NCBI GenBank assembly: GCA_946811185.2
Contig: OX328099.1
Coordinates: 22,657,859 to 22,721,858 of the forward strand
Length of the DNA stretch: 64,000 nucleotides
Direction: 5' to 3'
Origin: Hippopus hippopus
Lineage: Eukaryota > Mollusca > Bivalvia > Cardiida > Cardiidae
Below the pieces are notes generated by a model, which did not search any database, was not told where the DNA came from, and worked only from the letters and a program-made list of their open reading frames with translations. The position numbers and the translations under genes were made by a program. Shown piece by piece: positions 49,001 through 61,000 of the stretch (the stretch's first letter is position 1; every line of letters starts with the position of its first letter).

Positions 49001-52000
49001 GATAAAGTTCGTTACTATTTACCTCCCTTGATTATCAAGCTGCAGTGATACATGATTGGTGCTAGACAAGTTTTTTAGCTCCACTGGCTTTATATTGTGG
49101 ACCTCCACCAGGATTCAAATAATTATAGCTTTGCAATCAAAATTGGCTTTGCCCATGGATCACAACTTTCTCGTAGGATTAGATAGAAAAATGTTTGCAT
49201 GTCCTCAATTTGAAATCAATTTGCTGAATATTGTAATGTTTGGCTTGTAGTGTTTTTACTTAATAGCCAGTGGAGCGATACAGGGCCATCATGGCCCTCT
49301 TGTTTTTACTATTTAGGTTGCCATGGTAACATTTTTTTCTGCAGTGTTGAATACTTTTTAAATTTTGTATGTGCATAACAGATATGGATCATTTAAAGTA
49401 TGTTTAATTTATTCATATGCTTCTTAGCTGAAAGGAGTTAATTTGCTTTGAATAAGCAGTTATTTGTGATATCACTGATGGTTCGTTGATTTGGTTGTCA
49501 TGGTAACATATAATCGGGCCATTAATTATTTCATTTACATTTTGATATTGATAAACAGATGTGGGTAGTTTAAGTAAGTATGAATTATCAATGAAATCCT
49601 TTGTAAATGGGAGGTAGTTTACTTTGAATATGCTGATTTTTGTTAAAATCACCAACTGTTGGATAGTTTGGTTGCCATGGTAACAAATATTTGGATCGTT
49701 GCAGAACTTAAATTTTTCTCTATTGGTTGAACAGATGTGGATCATCGAATATGTATACCAGGGCTCCGGAAATTTTTCAATCTGAATCGGTCCAGGCCGG
49801 CCCCTTCCCCTCCTCCAATACTATTGTACCCCTACTCGGTACCCAGAGGCATATAAATAAAGTCGCATGTTTATGTCTCTGACCTACCCCACCCCCGATC
49901 GTTGCCTGGTTTAAATGTCATAATATATATCAATTTCTGTTGCAGGTTTCTCTTTCTTGTGATGGATTTTTGTTCAAGCTTACATGATTGAGAATGACAT
50001 ACGCAGACGAATATTCAATAGTAAAGCATAGTTGACAGTCGTACCTTGTTTACGCATGGCATCCTACACTTCCGGTTATGTATAAAATTGCACTTCCGGC
50101 AATGTAGCAGAAGGTGCCCATCGACGTCGATTTGACAATTAAAATTATTCATTCATTCAACGTTTTTCTTTTGTCAATTTTTATACATCCAATAGCGTTG
50201 TGTTGCAGTTGTCCACTGCTTGATCACAATCATAATTCAATTGCAGTGTTCGCCCCTGTGCCACGTCGAGGCCCAACACATCCATCTTCAACAGGGGATT
50301 TTTTTTTTTTTTTTTTTTTTTATTTTATTTATTAATTTATTAAATCCTGATTAAATTCTTACAATGAAATATACATAAATGTTACCATATAGCAAAGTCC
50401 AGATTAAACTTATAAAAGTTTGTTCTGGCCTTTTGTGTTTTTGAAAATGTGACGACCTGCACTCATTCTAGTACGCCAAGCGCGAAATATTGGCAACGGG
50501 TCAAATTCAGGAAGTGCAGGTCCATTGATAGAAATTCGCATCAATTTGTCCAACATTTCGACGCTCAGACTACATCGCAGTCGTGTCTTGATCAGGTTCT
50601 GCTTTGAAAACCCACGTTCACACTCTACAGAACTGACAGGCAGTATTCTGCTGATACCTAAAAGCTTTGTCATGTTAGGAAATTCCCTTTGAAAATGTTC
50701 TGCTGAAAGCATTTCCTCGGCGAGGGAAGACATTGTCAGCCTTTCCTGCTTTTCGGTGGCTGGTGTTCTTCCGCATTTTGCGAACATGTGATTCTTGAAC
50801 AGTGACCATTCTCGTTTTGCGCCATCAGCACACACAGGGGGTGTATCAGGTCCCCTTTTCTCACCGAAATGCTCCAACAGAGCATTCATTTTGTCAGAGC
50901 CAAATTTGGCCTTTTCTTCAAATGACTTAGGGAACGTTTCTGGGTTAAAGATAGAAAGAGCATCCCAGATTTCTAGCCGAGGAAACCGACTCTGTATGCT
51001 ATCTTTGAGAATACGTGAGAATTCAGACAAGACTACGGGTAGCCTAGCATCCCTGGGATGGCGTTTTATTTCAAAATCGTGAAATGTCTGCGCATTTCTG
51101 TAACTTTCTAAGAATTCACCTAAATTTTTACCATAGGTTGGCTCTTCAACAAATATTGTTGCTCAATAGAATCGCACACAGCAACTAGAGTTTCGTGCAG
51201 GTCACAATAATGTAAATTCCGTTCTTGGAATTTACGTGATACCTGAGCAATATCACTCATTATATCGCTAAAAAAGTGAGTTAAAAATAAAAATTTGTAG
51301 GATGACATGGCACAGTAGAGTGATTCAGCCATCTGATCATCATCGCTATCGCTCTGTAGAGATTTTAACAGAGACTTAAGTGATCTGCGGACATTAGTCA
51401 CGCAATTTGCAAAGCTAAGCCACCTGATTTGATGGACGGCTAAAGGTTTAATCTTTGGGTCATCCAAAACTTCCTGCCAGACTCTTAAGTGCTCAAGTCT
51501 TTTACTTCATCGACTAAAATATGCATGTATTGAATGCAATGCTCCTTCATAGTAATTCACTTCTTTCACTGATTTTGCAGCATCAAGGCTCGATAAAGCA
51601 AGTTTATGAGCTACGCAGTGCATTGACAGCATGTACGGGTTTTGTTCTTTCAGTCGATTGGCAACACCATTGTGTTTACCCGTCATAACAGCAGCACCAT
51701 CGGAACCAAACCCATAAACTGTGGAAATATCTATGTCACAGGCTCTGAAGTAGCTTATTAATGAATTATAAACGACACTCGAGTCTGCAGATGCCAACTT
51801 AATCAAAGTCAAATATTTGGTTTGCACGGACCCATTATCGATGTAACTGATATATACTATCATGTGTTTTTCTAGGCCTAGATCAGTGCTTTCATCCACC
51901 ATTAGCCCCAGCGCCGGGCTATTTCTTAATTTCACCAAGAGTGTCTCATCAAGATGATCAGAAATCAGACTTATAAATTCAGAGCAAGCACTGTCTTCTT

Positions 52001-55000
52001 GATAGAGGTTTTTCGTTAAGCACGTGTCGTTACATAATTGCAGTTGACAGAGCTCTGAGTACATAGATATTGGCAAGTTCGTTTTAGCAACAGTATATGC
52101 CGTTCTAAAAAGCCTGCATACAGCGGCTTCTATTTTGTCGAATTCTTTTACTATGCAATCTGATACCGATGGTATTTTTTTCGACTGAGTTTATGTGTCA
52201 AGCTGTACAGAATTTACATGCCCGCTACTGCTCTCGTGCTCACGTAATGTAGAGATACGAAAATTCTTTGAGCCAGACAGTGAGAATTTTGACTTGCTTT
52301 TGTGCAAAATACACAGAGAACAGAACATTGCGTCATTTTCAAACTTGAGCCACTTAAACTCGTCTAACCAAGATTTTTGAAATGACTTTTTAGCTGAAGT
52401 ATCTTCAGTCTTTGCCTGCTTTGTATTTTGTTCCATGGAATTGCCGTGACTAAGCTTTCTTTTCTTAGTTTTCGTTTTTAGTTCATGGTTCTGTTTGCTG
52501 CTTTTTAGGACAGAAAAAACATTTTTTGTAGATGCATCCGCATCATCAATTGGTTGCCCAGGCCAATTGAATTTGTCATTAACTGTGGTAATATGACTTA
52601 TTTTTGAGTTGCTAGTACAACTCTGCGACTCTGTCGGGTCCCCAGTCCGACTTTTTGAGCCATCCAGTTGCCCAGGCTGGATTTGTTTGTCAAGATGACT
52701 AGGGTTGCCAAGCCTGTCATTTGACTTTTTGAACATCGCAAGGATATTCTGTTGTAGAGCCATTTCGATTTCATTCGAACAGCAGTAGACAGCCATACTC
52801 GTCTCGTTTTATACGCTTCTCTTTTTTTTTGTTGAGTACTACAAATTTGTTTCACGAGTAGCGGCAATTAAAATTGTCGCAATGTTTGATGACCTGTATT
52901 TTAAAGACGCGGCCTCAAACTTCAAACATGTTTAAAATTATTGTCGGTTCTAAACCCCATTCACAAGCACCAATTATACATTATGCAAACTCGATATCAT
53001 TTGCTCGATCAAGCATGAAACTGAAACAAAAATATTGGCCAACTGCGAACACAACGTAAGAACCAGTCCACGTGCGGGGAATCACCTAATCTGTGCCTTG
53101 CGGGTAAACTCGTTATCGGATATTCTCCACGCTTGGATGTAATGTGTGAAAACCCTGAACCCTAGCTGTGTTTTGTGGATTTTTATTGACAGTTGGTGTT
53201 ATACGCAAATATAGATCCAGAATTGCTTTGAAAAACTCGGACCGATTGATAGGTATGTTTTCGCAATTCTAATCGGTCCGGCAACTCAAAAATCGGTCTG
53301 GACCGGCATTTTGTCGGTTTTCCGGAGCCCTGATGTATACACACTGTCAATATTTCTCTTTGCAGAAGGGAGATAATTTGCTTTGAAATTGCCATTTTTT
53401 TGTAAAATCACTGACGGTTTGATAGTTTTGTTGCCATGGTTACAAAAATTAGAAACATTTTGAGTTTTTTTATTGTTGGCAGTTAAAAATCAGATGTTGC
53501 TCATTTAGGCACTGTATGTATTTTTCATATACACTTTTGCTGTTAGAAGATAATTTGGTTTTGAAATGTCCAAAATCGGAAGTTTGAAAAACTGGTTTCT
53601 ATGGCGAAACTCCTGTTGCTATGCAACACAATGCAAGTGACATTTTTCATATTTCTATGTAATTTCGAATACAACTCATGTCGTTCTTTTAACATAAGTA
53701 GTAGTATAGATAATCTGAACAATAATGATTTCTCAAAAACCACCCTGAAAAGTGTCATTTTCCAATTTTTCTGCTGACAACTTTCTACCAATCTCCTTGA
53801 AATTTTGATTTCTCGTTTCCATGGCAACCACTGTCAGAAAAAGGGAATGCTTTGTTTTGTGAAATTTTTTCAGCAAGTCTGATTAAATGGAGGTAAAACC
53901 AATGAATTCTGTGACTAGTCACGTATCACCATCTGCATGATTCTTAGGTAGAATGCTAGTTTAATGTCCTGTTAAAGTTTTTTGCCTTTCGGTCACTCTA
54001 GCTTCCAATTATTAGTGCTCCTCAACAGTCATCATTGAGTGTGACCCTCTTCCAAACAATCCCATATATTAATGACACTCAGCAAGAAGGGCTTTGAAAA
54101 CATCATGGAAAAAGGAGAAAATGCTGATGTTTTCTGCCATTTCAAAGACGAATGCCATCATTTGGGCCACATTAAATTTATCATCTTCAAATTCTTTCAG
54201 TTTGGACCAGTCTAAAATTTTGTCGTGTAGTAAAGAGTTAATCAAGCAATATTGACCAAGTTAACATATGTGTGTAGAAGAATTGTTTATTAAGGCTTTC
54301 ATTTTAAGCACAGCTGTTTTTGAAGAAAACATTGAGGTATTGTCATAGCAATGTTGTCGTCTTTGTTAACATGAGAAAAACTTTAAATTTTCTCATATCT
54401 CTGTCATTATTAAAGATATATATCTTAGAGTTGGGCTAGTTGTTAACCAATAGAAGGAGAACACATACCAGAAGGGTATGTAACCCTCACAGTTATGTCC
54501 CATTTTCGACTTAAACCATGAGAAACCTTTGACATTTATTAATATCTCAGTCATTATTGAAGATATTCATCTCCAACTTTAGCTCGTGATTAACCATCAA
54601 ATGGAGACTGGATGCCAGAAAGTTAAGTAAGCCTCAGATGCCCCTTTTTTTAGCTTAAGAATTTTCACTTAACTCTTTTATACATGAGAAAATTTTAAAC
54701 AAATCCAACTTAAAAGTTTTTTCAGATAACAATGTGCATGTGGCTGAATTAATTGGATTTGTCTTTGAAAGGATAGAAAACATGGAAAAGAGAGAAAATG
54801 CTGGTTATAAGCATTTTCTCCATTTTCCTAAATTTTTTTTCTGAAGCTCCCTTTCTCAGGGTCATTAAAGCTCAGGATTGTGTGGTACAGGGATAAAGAC
54901 ATGCATGGTTTTCTTAATTTTACTGCCGTCTGTGTTTTAGGAGTGCCTTATCAGTGGGAAGTTAGAAACAGCTGCCTCTTACCTTATCATTCTGCAGAAT

Positions 55001-58000
55001 TTGGAAAAACCAATGGCCAGTCGGCAGGTACTGTTCTGGTTTTTAGCTCAACTAGATGACAAAAGAATGTTTGTAACAGAACTTTTTCTGCTACAATATT
55101 TTAGTGTGCTGAATTTTCCTGCCATGGAAAGGACAAAATCAAAATATAGATATAATTTTTGTAAAGTGGTGTGGAAAAGTTTGCCTTTACCTTCATGTGT
55201 ACACAATATTTTTGTATTTGAATTCTTCAAGGGATGTCAAAATTCAAGACAAGTCCAAGTTCAAAGCATTTGCATACAACAAATTAAAAGATGGTCAAAT
55301 GATGGGATTTCTTCCTAAAAGGATGACAAATATTTTGGGAAAAAGGAGAAAATCTGTTCACCAGCATATTTTCTTTTTATCATAAATTTTTCAGGTGTCT
55401 TCTATCAGGTTGTCAAAGAAAATTAGAATGTTTGGTAAAGTTAACAAATATGTTCTTAAGGATCACAGAAATGGAAAATTGTTTGGTGAAGGGGTAAGAT
55501 TATGTTATACATTTTGTTTTTCACTGTTTCAGAGTTGTTGATGCATACATGCACACTTTCCATATAATGCTTTCCTTTACAGCATGCTACATTGTTGTTA
55601 GACTCAGCTGTCAATGCTAGAGAATGGGAACTGGCACAGGATATTGTTCGTTTCCTAAAAGCAATAGGTAATCATTGGAGTGCTTTCTACCAATCTTTAA
55701 TGAGACTTGTTTGTTTGTATTTAAGCAATTTATAACATTATTTCAGATACATTGCGGTGATCAGTGCACCTGTCTATGCTTTATTGGAGTTTCTTTTTCT
55801 AATTTTTCACACAGCATTCTTTCCAGGCTGGTTGCTGCTTTCCCACATAAACATTGCTGAAAAACTGTTCATTGGGATGAAAGATCTGTGTTCACACATC
55901 ACCCTATGTTGCATTCTTACTTTTATCTTTAAGTATTGAGGTATCAGACCATTCTAGTCCTCTTGTGTATGCTTACAAAATAAACTTTTGATCATAGTGT
56001 TGATTATTACATAGGCTCAGCATTGAATAATTTAGTTGCTTGTAATTCTAGGCAGATTATTAACAAAATTATGAAAAAAAGAAAAATACTGTAGCATTTA
56101 AAATTCATTTTCTTCAGACAATAGAGCAGTCACATTCCTTAAGGATTAAATTTGTAATGAAATCTTCAATGTTTCACAGCTTAATTTATCTTCTACAAAC
56201 ACTTTCATTATTGACAAATCTTAAATTTTGTTGACCAACTAAGAGTTAACTCTTTACCAAACAACAAAATATGAGACCAGTCCAAATTGAAAGCATTTGC
56301 AGACTACAATTAAAACATGGCTCAAATGATGGAATAAGTCTTTGAATGGGTAGAAAACATCGTGGGAAAAGGAGAAAATGCTGGTTACCAGCATTTTCCC
56401 CTTTTTCCACTATGCTTTCAAAAGACCTCTTCCTCAGGGTCGTTAAAATAGGGATTATGTGGGAAAGAGTTAAGCAAAGATACCACCAGAAAAAAAAAAA
56501 CATGCAGAAAACAGTGGAATGTGCCATTTTTGGTAAAACTTATCCCGTTTGTCTCTGGATAAATGTTATCGGCTAAAATAGGTATTGGTACATATGAGCC
56601 ATGCAGTGGCAAAAGGGGGTTTATGGCATATTAGTGGTGCATAATACCAAGCAAATTATTACATTATTGTGGATCCATAAAATCTAATTTGTGTAAAATT
56701 AGCTTAATCATAAAGTAGAATGGTCCTTTTGACATGCAGAAAATTTAGCAAAAGCAAAAAGTTTCAACACAGGTCAGCCTGCGCAGACTGTGCAGGCTGA
56801 TCTGGGTCAATATTTTATGCAAATGCATTAAACCCCCTTTTCACAGTGCATGGCTCATTGTAATTACATTCATTACTTAGTTCAGGGATAGTTCAGTTGA
56901 TAAAGCAGCCTGTACATGGTTTTGATGGAAGTAGTTTCGTATCCCAGTCACAACCAATGTTTTTGCCATATATTTGCATTTGTTTTTTCTCCTTAAGAGT
57001 AATCATTCAGTAAGTTCTAAGGGTTTTCCATAACTCCATAACAAAAACTGAATTTCGGGGGGGGGGGGGGGATCAAACCTTGTTTTATGCAACTCTCACA
57101 TAGAATAAAAATTGATTATTCATCTCAGATCCGAGTGATGCTGATGCCACTCCCACTCTGGATCTCAAGTTCATGTCTGGACACTACACGACCAGTCCAC
57201 CGGTATCGACCAGCGAACAAGACAGTTTTACATTCAGCAGCGTCAGTAATCTGAGTCGAATACGGAGCTCTAGTGTTACAGCTGAGTCTGCCATTCGAGA
57301 AATTCAAAAAGAAAAACCTAAACTTACTCATACCAAGTCGGACAATCATGTTTCAGTTCGAAAGTAAGTTGTAGTTTACCCCTTACAAACAATTCTGTAT
57401 TTTATCGACCCTGAGGAAGAACACTTTTAAAAACATTTTAGGAAAAGGAGAAAATGTTGTAACCAGACTGTTTGAAATTTTGTCATCTGATAAATCAATA
57501 AACCAGTTTGAATGCTACTGCAATAAAAAACTCATTAATTTGAAAAAATTGAACAAGTCCTAATAACTCCACTAATTGGCCTGCTTTTTTTTCACACATT
57601 GGCATATTTTTTTTTGCTGAACATCTGAGTATACTTCTGGTAGAAACAGACCCTGTCAACAAACAGAAAAGAACTTTAGGGGGAAAAAATAATTTGGGAG
57701 CAGTGTCCATGATTAATTTGACATACTATTTTATGTCCAAGACTGTCAAGCTAGGAAATGAAGATATTATTATAAGTCTTAATCCAACTGTTTTCATACA
57801 ACATGGACTTCACTATCAGCATTGTTTAAAACCTGCCAGGCAAGGTAGATATTTTCACATACTTTTGTTGGCCTTGCAGCCAGTGTAGATCAAGATCAGA
57901 CCACAAAATGTGCGGTCTTATCTATGATCTGTACTGTTTTGCTGAGGTATTTTAGACAAAATTAACCCATATACTGAGCATTGAGTAGGGTTTTTATTGC

Positions 58001-61000
58001 AGACTGAAAATGTTTGTTGGGTTTATGTTGGGCTTTAAGGGTGAACTTGGCTCTTGGAAAATTCTACTGTTTTTACCCTGTTACTTGACACCCTTTTAGA
58101 AAAATGTACACCCTTTTAGAAAAATGTAACGTCCCAGGGGTTGTTTATGGAGAACATTTTGTATATAGAATGTATCTTATTATTTCTTTTGTAGAACATC
58201 ACCACGACCAGCGCAGGATGTCATGGCAGACCAAGCTTACATTGATGCTATACTATGTCGTCATGCTAGAAAACTGCTCTCAGCTAATAGAGTACGAGAT
58301 CTGGGATATTTTGCAGCAAATATTAGAGACTTTCAGCTGGTTGGTTGGTTGAAGAAAGAAAGGTATGAAAAATTTATGAGTCCACAACAGATTTATATCA
58401 TTCTTGAAAAAGTAGAAAATGCTGGAAACAAGCGTTTTCTCCTTGTTCCACAATGTTTTCTACCTTTACTTTTCACAGAAAAATCTCATCTACAAATTTT
58501 TTTTATATTGAGAGGTTTAAGATTTTATCGTCCAGCTTTTGTAACCAGCATTTTCTCCTTTCCCACTGTTTTCTCCCTTATTAAGGCCAAATTCAGTCAT
58601 TTGAACTACATTTGTCATCTGCAAAGGCTTTCAATTTGGACCAGTCTAAAATTTTGTTGTCTGGGAAAGAGTTTATGGTCTTCACCTGTATACCCTCCTG
58701 CCAAATTTCTAATCAGCAAATATATGGGTATGAAAAGTGTTTGACTCAACTGTTTTTTTTTTTTTACTTTTACTTCCTTTAACACTTTTTCAAAATGAAT
58801 TATTTTATGTCATGGTGCCCAGACAACCTATTCATACTTTTCATTTACTGATATGTCACACAATGTTTTTCCCAAGCCACTAGTTTCTTTCACACATAAC
58901 CTATTTCAAGACAGTGATTAGCGGTGAGAGAGGAAGGAATACTGTTACAATGACTATCAACAAGCCTCAGAAAGAAATTGGCTTAGCTTGGGAATCAATG
59001 ACAAAAAGCTTCGGGGAAAGAAATTACCAGAGCTTGGGAACTAATCCATCAAACACCCCCCCCCCCACACACACACCCGTGGTCAGATTGATTCTTTACC
59101 AGATGACAAAATTTTAGACTGGTCCAAATTGAAAGAGGTTTCAGATGACAAGTTCAGTATACTGAAAATTTTATAATTTGGCATTGAAAGGGCAGAAAAC
59201 AGTGAAGGAAAAGGAGGAATTGCTGGTTACCGGCATTTCTCTTTTTCATGCAATGCTTTCAAAAGGCTTCTTCCTTGGGGTTGTTAAAACTTGTCATTGT
59301 GTGGCAAACGGTTAATGATAACTGTATACTCTTTGCTAAGCATGTAGGCAGAAACAGTTGATTCTTCATCCTTTCCAGGTTACGCTCTGCCAAAGTTGAA
59401 GATTTTGTAAGCGCATTGAGAGATCTTCACCATCAATTTGAGTGGCCACTACCAATCTTGTCTTTCACAGCATATCAACAGCTCAACAAAAAAGCTTGTA
59501 AGTGTCTCTCAAGTTTTAATCCTTTACTAAACAATCCTGTGTTTTTATGCTCCCCGAAGGGCGAGCATATAGTCGCCGCTTCGTCTGTCCGTCCGTCCGT
59601 CTGTCTGTCTGTCGGTAGACACTAATTTGTCCAGCGAAATACTCCTACAGTTTTTCAGGTACTGAACTCAAATTTATACACAGTGTTCCTATATATATGA
59701 AGTTGTGCATGTGCAATTTTCATGACCCTGCTGTGATGGGTTGCAGAATTATCTCCCCTTGAACTTTGCACTATATTGTATTGCTTTAATTCAAAATTTG
59801 TCCAGTGTAATACTCCTTTTAATTTTTAATGTACAAAACTAATTAATAATGTGCTTCTTACCGTGATTCTGTTTTTGATATAATCTGTCTGTCTGTTCGT
59901 CCGTCCTTGTGTCCATAGACACAAATCTGTTCGCTGAAATACTCCTACAGTTTTTGAGGTACTGAACTCAAATTTACACACAATGTTCCTATATATATGA
60001 AGTTGTGCATGTGTAATTTTCATGACTCTGCTGCGATGTGTTTGCAGAATTATCTCCCCTTGAACTATGCAATTTTGGCTAAATTATATCGCTTTAATTC
60101 ACAATTTGTCCAGTGTAATTACAATTTTTAATGTACAAAACTATTTAATAATGTGTTTCACAATGTGAATTCGGTGTTTAATTTGTCTGAATAACAACAC
60201 TCACACCCTGAATTACTACAGTGACCACAGTTTGATTACAGCTGCAATTCCATGGAAAAACATGTTCTCTAAATATAAAAGGTAATGTTACCTTTATATC
60301 ACTCCAATAGTTCAAATTACTGCCTATGTATATTGCTAAAGATTTATTATATACTTTTGGTCTCTGTGTTTTAACGGTGACAAATTAACCTAACCCTTTA
60401 ATGGGTGCAAACCCTTTGTCGGAAGTTTCATTTTTTTTCAACTCTTACTTTTGTACTAAACCATTCTGCATTCTGTGACAAAGAGCTGTTTTGTGACAAG
60501 GAGCTGGGGGGGGGATATGATCATGTTTAGTGATAGCTCTAGTTTGATGTCTGCAAATTCTATTAATTTGGGGCATGTCTGAGATTTTGTTGTTTGGTAA
60601 CTGTAAAGAGATAGGTTTACCCTTTACATGATTTTAATCGCTAGTTTTAACAAAGCTGAGGAAGAAGCTTTTTGAAAACATTGTGGGAAAAGAAGCAAAT
60701 GCTGGGCACCAGCATTTTCTTCATTCTGCACTTTCACAGAAAAATCCTATCATTTGAGTCACTCTAAATTTGTTGTCTGCAAATGGTCTCTTTTTGAACT
60801 AATTTGAATCAGTTTGTCGTTTGGTAGAGAGTTAATACTTGTACTTTACCAAATGAATCCCATATTTTTATGACCCTTTAGAAAAAAAGGCATCTTAAAA
60901 TATTGTGAAAGCAGGATAAAGTGCTGGTAAGCTTTTCATACTTTACCAGATCATACTAGTTTTAGCTCCACTGCCTTGATTTACAATACTGAAGTAGTAT

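Larger units (their letters stand above)
49759..53332 (-). mobile_element. hAT element with perfect 8-bp target duplication
   Basis: Terminal inverted repeat CAGGGCTCCGGAAA at both ends with further mirrored ATCGGTC(C/T)...GACCG words. ATGTATAC flanks it at 49751-49758 and 53333-53340. 3,574 bp; transposase remnant on the - strand. Confidence 0.96.
46430..53850 (+). repeat. 177-bp satellite with one X-box per unit, split by two insertions
   Basis: GTTGCCATGGTAAC-type palindromes sit at 46470, 47498, 49317, 49494, 49671, 53430 and 53815. Spacing 49317-49494-49671 is 177 bp each. From 49671 to 53430 is 3,759 bp, which becomes 177 after removing the hAT (3,574 bp) and one 8-bp duplicate. Monomers share AAAATCACTG(A/T)...GGTTTG and GGGAGATAATTTGCTTTGAA. 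Units between 46484 and 47430 are strongly decayed. Confidence 0.85.

Noticed and set aside
50795..51082. Plus-strand 95-codon frame
   Set aside because: It lies opposite the hAT transposase C-terminal region and is its antisense shadow.
58223..58744. 173-codon frame starting within exon 25
   Set aside because: The first ~46 codons are real RIC1 sequence; the rest passes the gtatga donor into family A debris, and exon 26 joins correctly only if the donor is used.
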